64,000 bases of DNA, from NCBI RefSeq assembly GCF_014202765.1, contig NZ_JACHHN010000006.1, positions 62,001 to 126,000 of the forward strand, in the 5' to 3' direction. Within the stretch, counting starts at the first letter, position 1. Each line of letters opens with the position of its first letter. The stretch is from Silvimonas terrae. GTDB lineage: Bacteria > Pseudomonadota > Gammaproteobacteria > Burkholderiales > Chitinibacteraceae. The position numbers and the translations under genes were made by a program. A model generated the notes under the pieces. That model saw nothing but the letters and a program-made list of their open reading frames with translations. It had not been told where the DNA came from and made no database searches. This document shows positions 43,770 to 53,175 of this stretch, in pieces.

Positions 43770-46700
43770 TCAAGTCATTTCCCTGCTGGCACTAGATGGA
43801 CAGCACACTCGCTCTATTTCCCTTGAGCGAGATTTACATGATGACCGGGTCATCGATAGCTATCTCCTGACGCCGAATAGCATTGGTGCAATCCGCCAGA
43901 TCGCCAGTGACATGGCATCGGGAAATGCGCAAAGGGCCTGGAAAATTGTAGGCCCATACGGAAGTGGTAAGTCGGCGCTTGGTGTAATGCTTGCGCAGCT
44001 CATGGCGGGCCCAGAGCTACATGGTCCGGCTGCGGCGCGTTTGCGTGAGGTATCCGCAAGCACTGCAGATCTTTTTAAAGCTGGACGTCGCTATAGCCTG
44101 GCGGTGGTGGGGTCACGTGTCTCGTTTGGGGTGGCCCTGGCTGTGGCTATCTCTGATGCACTTGTCGTGTTGGGCAAGAAAAAAGCACTCGCTGCGGTAC
44201 AAAAGCAACTTGATATTGCTGGGGGCACTTACAGGAGCCTGCCTTTCAATAGCATTGCAGGTGAACTCGCTTCCGACTTCGCTGCTGCACTTCAAGCCGA
44301 TGGTTACCAAGGGCTTACCCTGCTGATCGACGAGGTTGGGAAGTTCATCGAATATGCAGCATTGCATCCCTCCGAGGGTGATTTGATTGCTATTCAGCAG
44401 GTGGCCGAAGCCGCATGCAAGTATGACGATGACAAATTGGCTGTTATTGCCATGCTGCATCAGCACTTCGCTAGCTACGCGGCTGGTGTTGGACGTGCGT
44501 TGGGAGATGAGTGGCATAAAATCTCTGCGCGTTTTGCGGAAATTCCATTTGATGAGCCCGTAGAACGCTATGCCTACTTTGCACGACATGCCTTAGGGGT
44601 TACCGGCCAACTGCAACAACAGGCTGAACTGACCACAGAAGCGAAAGAGGTGTACGCGCGTGCAGTTGAGTATGGCGTGCTACGTTCAGCTTCTGAACAG
44701 GACGCCACGTTGTTCGAGGAGGCAGAGTGCCTATATCCGCTTCATCCCTTGACGCTAGCCGCTATGGCTACTGTCTCGAAACGGTTCGGTCAAAGTGAAC
44801 GTACTTTCCATTCCTTTTTGAAGGGCGCGGAGTCAGGCGGGCTTCGTGATTTTGCACAAAGCCATCCAATTGGAAATTGGTATCGTATTACCGATCTCTA
44901 TGATTTCTTGGCCGGTGGATATGGCCTGCGCTTCAGGGACTTGGGTGCGGAACGTCGATGGGTGTTTGCTCAAGAAGCCATACAGCGCATTACGCAAAAC
45001 GAAGTTGCTCTGAATGTGTTGAAAGCAATTGCCGTTCTCGAGTTGGTCCAGGGTGGGCTAGGTACGCCAATTAATGTTGAAACCATTGATTACGCGCTGG
45101 GCGCTGCCAATGCTCCTGAAATTGCAGCTACTCTTGCACATCTTGTCGAGCAAGGTGTGTTGGTTAAGCGGAAAAGAAATACTGAATTTGCACTCGCGGT
45201 TTCTGATGCAGTCAATATCGAAGCGCTCTATGAAGAGGCGGCCCGCCGAAATGAAAACGATTTAATACAAACGGGTATTAACGCTGCACTTTCCAAGCGC
45301 CCCGTCGTAGCGAACCGCCACTATGATGAAACGGGCACCATTCGGACAATGGGTGTTCTAGTTGGTACGTCTGAAATCTGGCCCCAACTACCCGACCCCA
45401 AGGTGGACGAAGCTCGGCCAGATGGTTGGCTGAAAATCGTTTTGGTCATAGAGGGCTCAGACTCTTCGGTGCGCGCATTGCAGCGCTTGGCAGAAGAGAA
45501 TGAGGCGCTCTGCGTTAGTGGTTGTTTAGTGCTTTCTGCGGAAGGAAGGTCGGCTCTCGCCGACTACGCGATTTGGCAGGAAATCATGCGGGAAGTGTCG
45601 GCCAAGAGGCTTGATCCGTGGTCGACTCGCTATGTAGAGGGGCGCTTGCAAGAAGCTGCAAACCTTGTTGAACGGGCAGTTACGTCCGCGTTGATGCCGT
45701 CAGCAGAGCGCCCAGGGCCGACCTATTGGTATCGTGGAGCTGCCATCGAGGGCAGTGAACGGATGAATGCAAGTCAGCTTGCATCTTGGCTTTTCGAGCG
45801 TACGTTCTCGAAGGCTCCTCGTATCGTCAATGAATTAATCAACAAGGATAAGCCGGCTTCGCCGATTGTGTTGGCTCGCCAGCGCTTGTTTGATGTCATT
45901 CTCGCTGGGGATGTAACGCGGCCGATTTGTGGCCAAGATGAGTACCCGCCTGAGCGACTCATTCATACTTCCCTGTTGCGTGAAACTGGCATCTGGCATG
46001 AGCGGGAGGGGCAATGGTCACTTCATGAACCAACAGAACTGGCTGCCAACGATATTCGATTTGTCTGGCAAGCTATTTCCGAAGGCTTGGCTGGTGACGA
46101 ACCACAAAGCTTTGCGTCTCTGATGGCGATTCTTGGTGCTCCTCCACTAGGCGTTCGCGCGGGTCCGGCGGGCATCTGGATTGTGCTTTATTTGCTTGTA
46201 AACCGAAGCCGCTGCGCTGTGTTTGAACGAGGTACGCTTCTCTTGGAGCTTACCTCCGAACATCTCCAACGCATGTTCAAGAGCCCTCAAAACTTTACGT
46301 TGCGCGAGCTCTCGAATGTCGGAGACAACACTCGCTTGCTTGCGGATTACCGCAATGCTCTTGCCGCTATCGGTTGCGCCTTGGAACATGATGCGTCTTA
46401 TCTCGATGTTGCGCGCTCTTTGATTCGCTGGTTTATCCGGTTGCCGGACTTTAGCAAACAGACCCAGCGTGTCGGTAAGGATGCGGCTCTGATCCGCTCA
46501 ATGCTCAGTAAAACCACTGACCCTATTGCGCTTCTAACCCAAACATTGCGCAAGGCGCATGTGGAATCGAAGTCCAAAGAGTCTTTCTTGACGTGGCTTA
46601 CCAGTGCATTAACAGATCTGGGTATGGCTTATCGCAAGTTGCAGGAAGACGTTGCTGCAGAGCTGAGCCGCGGTTTCAGAATAAATGGCCCTTTAAGTCG

Positions 46701-47196
46701 TGTCAGAAACCAGCTTCAAGCTGAATGTAGCAAAGAGGGCGCCACTCTTGCCGATACCAAATTAAAGAGCTTCATTTTGCGTTGCACAGATCTGATTCTA
46801 AGCGACGAAAAATGGCTGGATTCAGTTGGCAGCTTGATCGTCCAGCGGCCTCTGGATACTTGGTCGGATGACACCCTGAGTCGGTTTCAAGAGGGGCTGT
46901 CCGAACTGTGTGGTCGTTATCAGCGATGGATGCAGGTAGTTATGCGTCGAGGTGTAGCTCCCAGGGCGGCGGATCGTTTTGTTGGGTTGACGCTAACCAT
47001 GGCAGGTGGGGAAGAGCAGGCCGTTTTTGTTGCGACAACGGATTCTTCGAAAGCCCTTGCGCAAAACGTACTGGCACTTGTGAAGGAATCTGCCCAAGGA
47101 GATGCTCAAATGGCTGCAGCAGCCCTTGCACAGGCCATCATGGACTTGCAACTAGCCGCGGACAGTCGCGAAGAGGAAGAGGCCAAACATGGCTGA
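43762..47196 (+). CDS. Large P-loop ATPase (1144 aa) of the candidate defence operon
   Basis: The N-terminal ATPase domain has Walker A VGPYGSGKSALG (residues 63-74) and Walker B GLTLLIDEVGKF (Asp190-Glu191), with a long insertion between them and AVIAMLHQHF as a probable sensor strand. The rest is helical: a winged-helix-like part near residues 440-490 (GTPINVETIDYALGAANAPE), then about 600 residues without recognised motif. Size and layout recall BrxC/PglY-type AAA+ ATPases of BREX, but no PglZ, BrxL or methyltransferase accompanies it. It overlaps DUF4007 and the PAPS-reductase gene by 8 nt each. No nuclease motif was recognised. Confidence 0.8.
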   Translation: MSDQVISLLALDGQHTRSISLERDLHDDRVIDSYLLTPNSIGAIRQIASDMASGNAQRAWKIVGPYGSGKSALGVMLAQLMAGPELHGPAAARLREVSASTADLFKAGRRYSLAVVGSRVSFGVALAVAISDALVVLGKKKALAAVQKQLDIAGGTYRSLPFNSIAGELASDFAAALQADGYQGLTLLIDEVGKFIEYAALHPSEGDLIAIQQVAEAACKYDDDKLAVIAMLHQHFASYAAGVGRALGDEWHKISARFAEIPFDEPVERYAYFARHALGVTGQLQQQAELTTEAKEVYARAVEYGVLRSASEQDATLFEEAECLYPLHPLTLAAMATVSKRFGQSERTFHSFLKGAESGGLRDFAQSHPIGNWYRITDLYDFLAGGYGLRFRDLGAERRWVFAQEAIQRITQNEVALNVLKAIAVLELVQGGLGTPINVETIDYALGAANAPEIAATLAHLVEQGVLVKRKRNTEFALAVSDAVNIEALYEEAARRNENDLIQTGINAALSKRPVVANRHYDETGTIRTMGVLVGTSEIWPQLPDPKVDEARPDGWLKIVLVIEGSDSSVRALQRLAEENEALCVSGCLVLSAEGRSALADYAIWQEIMREVSAKRLDPWSTRYVEGRLQEAANLVERAVTSALMPSAERPGPTYWYRGAAIEGSERMNASQLASWLFERTFSKAPRIVNELINKDKPASPIVLARQRLFDVILAGDVTRPICGQDEYPPERLIHTSLLRETGIWHEREGQWSLHEPTELAANDIRFVWQAISEGLAGDEPQSFASLMAILGAPPLGVRAGPAGIWIVLYLLVNRSRCAVFERGTLLLELTSEHLQRMFKSPQNFTLRELSNVGDNTRLLADYRNALAAIGCALEHDASYLDVARSLIRWFIRLPDFSKQTQRVGKDAALIRSMLSKTTDPIALLTQTLRKAHVESKSKESFLTWLTSALTDLGMAYRKLQEDVAAELSRGFRINGPLSRVRNQLQAECSKEGATLADTKLKSFILRCTDLILSDEKWLDSVGSLIVQRPLDTWSDDTLSRFQEGLSELCGRYQRWMQVVMRRGVAPRAADRFVGLTLTMAGGEEQAVFVATTDSSKALAQNVLALVKESAQGDAQMAAAALAQAIMDLQLAADSREEEEAKHG

Positions 47197-48016
47197 AGAG
47201 AAGCGAGTACGGCATATCCTTAGCCTCTCCGGGGGCAAAGATAGCGCGGCCTTGGCCATCTATATGCGAGACCGTGTTCCCGAAATGGAATATATCTTTA
47301 GCGACACCGGTAAGGAGCTCCCCGAGACGTACGAGTACCTGGATCGCATCGCAAGTTACTTGGGAAAAGAAGTCATCCGCCTAAATGCAGATGTTGGCTT
47401 TGATCACTGGTACGAAATGTATGGTGGAATGATTCCATCAAATCATCGTCGCTGGTGCACGCGAGCGTTGAAACTGAAGCCGTTTGAAGAGCATTGCGGC
47501 GACGATGAGGTGGTCAACTACGTTGGCTTGCGGGCCGAAGAGAATCGTAGTGGCTATATCAGCCATAAACCTAACATCAAGGCCGTATATCCATTTAGAG
47601 AAGATGGTCTTGTGCTTCGAGATATTGAGGAAATTCTTCGTACCTCCGGCGTTGGGATGCCGCCATATACCAAATGGGGGCGTACCCGGTCAGGCTGCTA
47701 TTTCTGTTTCTACCAGCAAAAGATCGAATGGGTTCGCCTCAAGGAGACCTATCCCGAATTGTACGAAAAGGCTAAAGAATACGAAAAGCCGTTTGAAAAA
47801 ACCGGAAACTTCTTTACTTGGAGTCAAGGGGAGAGTCTTGCGGAAATGGAACGGCCCGAGCGTGTTGAGCAAATAAAGCGTGAACATGTGATTCGTATCC
47901 AGCGTAACGCCGCTCGGAAAGAGAACCTGACGCTTGTAGAGGTTTTTGCCTCAGCCGATACAGCTGAAGACGTGGATGAAGACGACAACCAGGGTTGCCT
48001 GGTTTGCTCATTGTGA
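47189..48016 (+). CDS. PAPS reductase/DndC-like PP-loop protein
   Basis: A 275-aa adenylating, sulfur-transfer-type enzyme. The PP-loop SGGKDS is at 14-19, followed by the family strand YIFSDTGKELPETYEYL and RRWCTRALKLKPF (88-100), as in PAPS reductases and DndC. Candidate metal/Fe-S cysteines are Cys90, Cys103, the CYFC pair at 170/173 (RTRSGCYFCFYQQKIEW), and an extra C-terminal pair in QGCLVCSL (270/273). In DndC-type systems such proteins activate the DNA backbone for phosphorothioation. No DndA, B, D or E homologue is present, so sulfur transfer to nucleic acid is only inferred. It starts inside the ATPase stop region and ends 6 bp before the GHKL gene. Confidence 0.88.
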   Translation: MAEEKRVRHILSLSGGKDSAALAIYMRDRVPEMEYIFSDTGKELPETYEYLDRIASYLGKEVIRLNADVGFDHWYEMYGGMIPSNHRRWCTRALKLKPFEEHCGDDEVVNYVGLRAEENRSGYISHKPNIKAVYPFREDGLVLRDIEEILRTSGVGMPPYTKWGRTRSGCYFCFYQQKIEWVRLKETYPELYEKAKEYEKPFEKTGNFFTWSQGESLAEMERPERVEQIKREHVIRIQRNAARKENLTLVEVFASADTAEDVDEDDNQGCLVCSL

Positions 48017-48022
48017 CGCGCT

Positions 48023-50449
48023 ATGGCATTTAACGTTAAAGCAAGAGTTCTTTTGGAGCTTGGGGCTGAATTAATCGGTTCGGACGGTATTGCGCTGTAC
48101 GAGCTAATCAAAAATTCTGTCGATGCAGGCAGCGAGAGTATTGAGATTCGTGTAAACGTGGCTCTGATGGCATCGGGTTATCGGGTGCTGCAATCGAAAT
48201 TGGCAGCCCTGCCGATGGATGCACGATTGCGGGGAGATTGGCTCGAAGCGGCTGTCCGGCAATGCTTTGAGGCGACCGCTTCCGACAGTCTTCGCTCGGA
48301 ATTTATCCGTCGCTTAGAAGGTCTAGGGTTGCAACGTGCGGTAATCGCTGCGGAAGAGTTTTACCGCGAATTCTCTTTCATTGAAGTGGAGGATTGGGGC
48401 TGCGGCATGTCCATGGACGATCTGCGAACTAAGTTTCTGACAGTTGGCACGCCCAATCGCCACATGGATAGGCAGCGCTTGGGTGCCGCGAGCAAGTTGC
48501 TGGGTGAGAAAGGTATTGGTCGGCTTTCTGCCATGCGCTTGGGGCTATTCACTGGCGTGATCAGCGGTGTCGAGGGTGAACACCACTGGAACACATTGGA
48601 TATCGACTGGTCGACCCTTCGTGACACCCCGGACATGGATCTCGATGAGTTCTCACCTGAGCCAGAAAAGGGGGGAGAGAAAAAGACCAGTGCCTCGGGC
48701 ACACTTATCCGAATCAGCGACTTGCAAAGCGACTGGTCGCTCGCACGCGTTACCGCCCTCGCGCGGGCCGAGTTCTCGAAACTGCAAGATCCATTCGAAA
48801 CGTCTGGCGTAGTCCTAGATATCGATCTCTCGTTCAATGGGAAAAAGGTCACGGCAGTCGAGGAGATTGATACTGAATGGCTCAATAAGTGGCATGGCCA
48901 CTTCAAAATGACGTTCGGTTACAAAAGGGTTAATCCCGACGACGAAGAGGATTTGCGTGAAGCTCCTGTGCTCAGCGGGACGGCTAAGTTTCGGCTCCCC
49001 AAGCCGCCGGATGCCGCAGAGCCATTGGATGTGATTGACCAAAAGGACATTGCTGCCTCAGGAGATGGCCTTTACAGTCTTCTTGCATCCAGTGGATATG
49101 CGGTCTCTGGAGGCGGAACCTCGATTAATGACGCACCACGGTTTGCGGGAATCGAGACCCTCGGCCCTTTCACGGCAGAGGGCTTCTGGTTCAACCGGCA
49201 GCGGGCTCAGCATGAGCTCGGCGACAACTACATTAAATTCAAGACGTGGCTTGAGCAGTGGGCCGGTGGGCTGCTCGTCTACCGCGACGGCTATCGTGTT
49301 TATCCCTATGCGGCTCCCGATGACGACTGGCTTGAGCTGGATCAGAGGGCGCTTCGCCGAAAGTCGTTCAAACTGAACCGCGGCCAGTTCGTAGGGTATG
49401 TGCGTATCACATCGCTCGGGAATCGAGAACTACGCGATCAGACCAATCGCCAAGGTCTCGTCGATACGCCCGAGAAGCGCGCACTAGTCCAATGCTTGCA
49501 GTATGTCATCTGGAAGGAATTAGGTTCGCTAGTAACCCAGCATGAAGAGCGAATGGCAACCAAGTCGCTTACCACCGTGCGCGAAATCGAAAAGCAAGTC
49601 ACCGAACATGCGAAAGACGCCAAGGTTACGCTGCGAGAACTGGCCAAGCGAGTACCTGACGAACACCAGACCGTCGCCAACCTTCGCGGCTATGTCGAGG
49701 AGTTGGAGGCTGCCTGGGCCGCTGCAAAGAAGACCCTGAAGAGACAGGCTAATCAGGCTGACCTCTATTTGCATCTGGCGGGCGTAGGCATGCTACTGGA
49801 GTTCGTGATCCATGAACTGAATCGGGTCACCGGCGCCACTTTGCAAGATTTGCAAAAGATGAGCGACAGCGCATTGCCGCCGGGTCTTAAGTCCCTCGCG
49901 CGGCAGCTCCAGACGTTGGACAGGCGTCTGCGGATCCTAGATCCGGTGAGCACACCGGGTCGCCAGCGGAAGGAGGATACAGACGTCGTCGAAGTACTGG
50001 AGACGCTTCTGGATGCGCATGAGCAGCAGTTTGAAAGGCATCACATCAAAGTGGACCTCCAGCTTAATCCGGAGGGGGCACGCTTGATATCCAAGGTGAT
50101 CGTCGGCCAGATGTATCAGATCTTTGAGAACCTGATCGTCAATTCCGTTTACTGGTTGAGCCATCACCGGGCGATGAGGCGCTTGGATGGGTACGAAGAT
50201 TTCGAGGCGACGATCAAGATCGAAGTTGATGCCGACGCGCATGCGATAACGTTCCGGGACAACGGGGCCGGCATCGAGTGGGCGGACCGCGAAAAGATCT
50301 TTGAGCCGTTCTTCAGCAAAAAGCCCTCGGGCCGCGGCATAGGCCTCTACATCGTCAGAAGTCTGTGCAAGGAAAATGCGATCACTCTGTCGCTGCTTGA
50401 GAGAACGGCGGCAGGAACAATTTCTGGTTTCAAGTTCGAGATGCCATAA
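48023..50449 (+). CDS. Protein with two GHKL ATPase modules (MORC/Hsp90-like plus histidine-kinase-like)
   Basis: An 808-aa soluble protein. The N-terminal module has GHKL boxes: N-box YELIKNSVDAGS (26-37), DxGxG in EVEDWGCGMS (121-130) and GEKGIGRLSAM (161-171), like Hsp90/MutL/MORC. The middle contains a coiled segment (about 490-580). The C-terminal module reads as a histidine kinase: dimerisation region with LLEFVIHELNRVTG, N-box FENLIVNSVYW, G1 FRDNGAGI (about 744-751), F-box IFEPFFSKK and G2 GRGIGLYIV. No membrane or sensor domain precedes it. Two ATP-binding modules in one chain are unusual. Next gene is receiver-like, 18 bp on. Confidence 0.85.
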   Translation: MAFNVKARVLLELGAELIGSDGIALYELIKNSVDAGSESIEIRVNVALMASGYRVLQSKLAALPMDARLRGDWLEAAVRQCFEATASDSLRSEFIRRLEGLGLQRAVIAAEEFYREFSFIEVEDWGCGMSMDDLRTKFLTVGTPNRHMDRQRLGAASKLLGEKGIGRLSAMRLGLFTGVISGVEGEHHWNTLDIDWSTLRDTPDMDLDEFSPEPEKGGEKKTSASGTLIRISDLQSDWSLARVTALARAEFSKLQDPFETSGVVLDIDLSFNGKKVTAVEEIDTEWLNKWHGHFKMTFGYKRVNPDDEEDLREAPVLSGTAKFRLPKPPDAAEPLDVIDQKDIAASGDGLYSLLASSGYAVSGGGTSINDAPRFAGIETLGPFTAEGFWFNRQRAQHELGDNYIKFKTWLEQWAGGLLVYRDGYRVYPYAAPDDDWLELDQRALRRKSFKLNRGQFVGYVRITSLGNRELRDQTNRQGLVDTPEKRALVQCLQYVIWKELGSLVTQHEERMATKSLTTVREIEKQVTEHAKDAKVTLRELAKRVPDEHQTVANLRGYVEELEAAWAAAKKTLKRQANQADLYLHLAGVGMLLEFVIHELNRVTGATLQDLQKMSDSALPPGLKSLARQLQTLDRRLRILDPVSTPGRQRKEDTDVVEVLETLLDAHEQQFERHHIKVDLQLNPEGARLISKVIVGQMYQIFENLIVNSVYWLSHHRAMRRLDGYEDFEATIKIEVDADAHAITFRDNGAGIEWADREKIFEPFFSKKPSGRGIGLYIVRSLCKENAITLSLLERTAAGTISGFKFEMP

Positions 50450-50467
50450 GGCACGCAAGGGGGAACG

Positions 50468-52429
50468 ATGGATATCGAGGTAGTGGCCGAAGCGGTGCCC
50501 CGCAAGGCTGTCCTGATTGATGATGCTTACCTTCGTCCGTCACCAGAAGACGTGAGGAAAAGCCTTCCTTCGCTGAGAAGCTTTCTGAGGAAGGCTCCTG
50601 AGGCCAAGGCGTGGTTCGACGCAACCTTTGGGCTTAGCGGTGGCGCGACAGACCGAGGCTATTTCGATCCTCTGCTCGCTGATCCTCAGCGCACGATTGA
50701 GCTTTGGGGTCGAAGGGCAGAGTGTCCGGAGAGCCAGCGGTTTTTGGAGGAAGGGATTGCGGATGTGGTTGCTGATGTCGGTCCGCTGAGACTCCCGCTT
50801 GAGCAGATCGAAACCACCCTGATCGCACAGAACTGGGAACTCGTTCGTTTTGGCGCATTGCCCGCACTGGATATAGTTCCCGCAGATGCGAGCCTCGTGG
50901 TTATTGACTATGTACTCACCTCGGAAACACCGGAGGACATGGCCGCGAAGGTCGATGAGAGCACCCAGTTCCTGCAAAGTCTCGTCCAGCGCGGGCTTAC
51001 ATCCGAGAGGGGCCTGCCCTTGATAGTGCTGGTTTCCAGCCGCCCAGGGGTCGCAAAGGGAGATGCAGAAGCATTTCGCAAGGCCGTCGGTCTACATGGA
51101 GGCTACTTCCACTTCATCCGCAAGATGAATGTTTTGCAAGAGCTTGGGCAACGCATCGACGGGTTCACCGCGGAGGTTGCTGAGCTTGAAAGCTACCGCC
51201 GGGTTCACCTGGCGCTAAAAGACGCTCTTCAGACGGCCTGCGAAGCACTGAAGGCAGACATCGACAGCATGGAGCTACAAGACCTCGCTGCCCTGCATGT
51301 TGGGCATCTCATTCATGAAGGCGAGCCCCTCAGTGACTATGTAGGTTGGATGCTTGGACAGGCTCTCACCGTCAAGCTTCAAGAGAGCGTGACGCTGGCT
51401 GGCGCTTCTGGCAAGTTGCCCCCGGAGAATCATCGCGTGCTGCTCGGACACTTGGAGCCAACCCAAGGGATTCCGAAGCTCTTCACCGAAGCCTCGACTG
51501 TTCGAACTGCTTCAGGTCAGCACCACAAGCAGACGACTGGCTCGAGAGAGCTCCGTTTCGGCGATATCTTCGTTGGCAAACTCACCCGGAGAGGTAAGAA
51601 GGTCGATCTGACTCAATTCCGTCTGGTTCTTAGTCAGACCTGTGACCTTTTGCAGAAGAAGATTACCAACGGCCAGGTCCTGTGCGCAGAGGGCGTGGGC
51701 ACGGAAGTACCAAACACAGAAGTTGAATTGATGCGAGCGACCTTGCGTCAACTTGACGATAAGGGGAGTACGCTCATCCGTTTGGAAGACGGCGCGTACT
51801 ACCAGGTCCGTTGGAACGAAGTGAATTTGATTACTATCGAGCAGACAAAGTTAAAAAAGGAACAAGGCTTCAGGTACGTAGGTCGGTTGAACGAGATTTA
51901 TGCGCTTGAGGTTCAACACAATGCGCTAAATAAGCTTGGTCGAATCGGTGTCCCCGTGAAGCCGGGCTACAGTTTGGTCTTTGGCGCAGTACGTCTCCGT
52001 GTTTGGGGTCCCAAGGGGGAGCTCGCGGCACTCGCAAAATCGCGCGATACCAAAACGGTGACCGCCGTCCTCCGGCCTCTACCCAAGAAACAGGTCGCGA
52101 TTTTGCTGTCGTCGGATATCAAGCAGTGGCTGGTTGAGCAGCTCGATCAATTGCAGGAGCTGCTTCCAATGGAACTGACTGGGTTCTCAGCGGAATTGAA
52201 GGCCTTGATCAAATCAGATAACGACTTCCGCTTGTATTGTCGGCAGGTTGGCAGCGGTGCGCTCGAACTCGGTGTGAACAAGGAGAAAGAAGAGAAGGGC
52301 CAGAAGGTAAAAAGCTTGGAATGGCTGAAAAAGTTGTGGGCTGACCTGGGATCGGCAGCGGTTTTCGCTAACCCCACTGTGCCTGCTCAAGGGATTAGGC
52401 TGCAAATTGAATTTGATCCGATCTCATGA
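50468..52429 (+). CDS. Receiver-like domain protein with unknown C-terminal region
   Basis: A 653-aa soluble protein, last in the operon. The first about 250 residues look like a stretched response-regulator receiver: acidic pair in KAVLIDDAYL (Asp18, Asp19), a possible phosphoacceptor Asp147 in ASLVVIDYVL, and a Ser in PLIVLVSSRPG as the switch position, with a long insertion between the first two strands. The C-terminal 400 residues carry no motif I recognise. Its place after a histidine-kinase-like gene suggests a phosphorelay or docking pair. It could equally be an effector controlled by ATP-driven contact. A strong terminator follows at 52983. Confidence 0.65.
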   Translation: MDIEVVAEAVPRKAVLIDDAYLRPSPEDVRKSLPSLRSFLRKAPEAKAWFDATFGLSGGATDRGYFDPLLADPQRTIELWGRRAECPESQRFLEEGIADVVADVGPLRLPLEQIETTLIAQNWELVRFGALPALDIVPADASLVVIDYVLTSETPEDMAAKVDESTQFLQSLVQRGLTSERGLPLIVLVSSRPGVAKGDAEAFRKAVGLHGGYFHFIRKMNVLQELGQRIDGFTAEVAELESYRRVHLALKDALQTACEALKADIDSMELQDLAALHVGHLIHEGEPLSDYVGWMLGQALTVKLQESVTLAGASGKLPPENHRVLLGHLEPTQGIPKLFTEASTVRTASGQHHKQTTGSRELRFGDIFVGKLTRRGKKVDLTQFRLVLSQTCDLLQKKITNGQVLCAEGVGTEVPNTEVELMRATLRQLDDKGSTLIRLEDGAYYQVRWNEVNLITIEQTKLKKEQGFRYVGRLNEIYALEVQHNALNKLGRIGVPVKPGYSLVFGAVRLRVWGPKGELAALAKSRDTKTVTAVLRPLPKKQVAILLSSDIKQWLVEQLDQLQELLPMELTGFSAELKALIKSDNDFRLYCRQVGSGALELGVNKEKEEKGQKVKSLEWLKKLWADLGSAAVFANPTVPAQGIRLQIEFDPIS

Positions 52430-52550
52430 CCGCTGAAGCGTTTTGCGCCTAATAAAGTTACATATTCGTAAGCGTCTGGTCTGAGCCGTGTTGACGATGC
52501 CGACCTGATCAGTCCTGCTGTGGGATGTGGCCGATGTGTTCCGCCACGGC

Positions 52551-52713
52551 CTAGGGCAGCAGTTCATCCACCCTGTTCACTGGATGCTCCGCAATCCGCT
52601 CGAACACGTACCGCAGGTACGCTTGCGGGTCGAGGTGATTGAGCTTGCACGTGCCGATCAGGCTGTACATCGCGGCGCCCCGTTCACCGCCGCTGTACTT
52701 GGCCTTGTTGTTT
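52551..52713 (-). pseudogene. IS66-family transposase, C-terminal fragment
   Basis: On the minus strand this encodes KYSGGERGAAMYSLIGTCKL then NHLDPQAYLRYVFERIAEHP and NRVDELLP before a stop, the conserved C-terminus of IS66 TnpC transposases. The upstream part is missing. It lies inside the Tn7-like element between the six-gene operon and the gyrB-side end, so an IS66 element once inserted there and decayed. The flanking 52430-52550 and 52714-52980 hold no recognised gene. Confidence 0.8.
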
Positions 52714-52982
52714 GGACAGACTACGGAAACCTCGTTAAGGATTTCTCATTCGTAAGAGTCCAGCTGCCCCACCTAGGCAGTGCTAGGTGAAGGTGTTGGG
52801 TGGAGTCCGCGGTTGGCCATAGCGGCAGCAACTTTTCGATGCGGCTGTGGGGTCAAGTAGGGGGCTTTGGTGCTCTGGCGTGAACGTCCGTTTGGCATCA
52901 GCGAAACCTGTCACCGGTCCGGGCAAGGTGCTCATCAAAGAATGTCAAAAACGCCGACCACGACAGTTACACGGTCGTACCC

Positions 52983-53025
52983 AAATGAAATGGTCTGAAA
53001 CTAACCAGACCATTTCATTTTTTTC
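52983..53025 (+). terminator. Strong rho-independent terminator at the end of the cargo
   Basis: AAATGAAATGGTCTG (52983-52997) pairs perfectly with CAGACCATTTCATTT (53006-53020) around an 8-nt loop, then TTTTC. It would stop plus-strand transcripts from the cargo before gyrB. Confidence 0.85.
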
Positions 53026-53030
53026 ACCAG

Positions 53031-53175
53031 AAAAATTTAGGTTATTGGTAGACATCTCGCATTTTTGTGTCATGCAACATATGTACTGTGGAAAACAAAA
53101 AGCCTCCCATTACGGGAGGCTTCCGAACGCGTCCCAAAAATCTAAATTTCTGGGAAAAATCTAGATTTCCGTGGG
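53031..53175. repeat. Repeated motif at the gyrB-side transposon end (candidate TnsB sites)
   Basis: Three similar direct repeats: AAAAATTTAGGTTATTGG (53031-53048), AAAAATCTAAATTTCTGGG (53136-53154) and, starting at 53155, AAAAATCTAGATTTCC followed by GTGGG. The last two are adjacent and lead into the inverted repeat. Spaced repeats of about 20 bp are typical of TnsB-binding arrays. Confidence 0.6.
53087..53122 (-). terminator. Terminator serving gyrB, located within the transposon end
   Basis: On the minus strand AAGCCTCCC and GGGAGGCTT form a hairpin followed by TTTGTTTTCC. It lies 65 bp past the gyrB stop but inside the element, so it replaces the displaced host terminator at 34255-34290. 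Confidence 0.75.

Noticed and set aside
42652-52429. Assignment of the cargo operon as Dnd/Ssp or BREX
   Set aside because: Only a DndC-like and a BrxC-like protein are seen; DndA/B/D/E, SspB/D, PglZ, BrxL and a methyltransferase are all missing.
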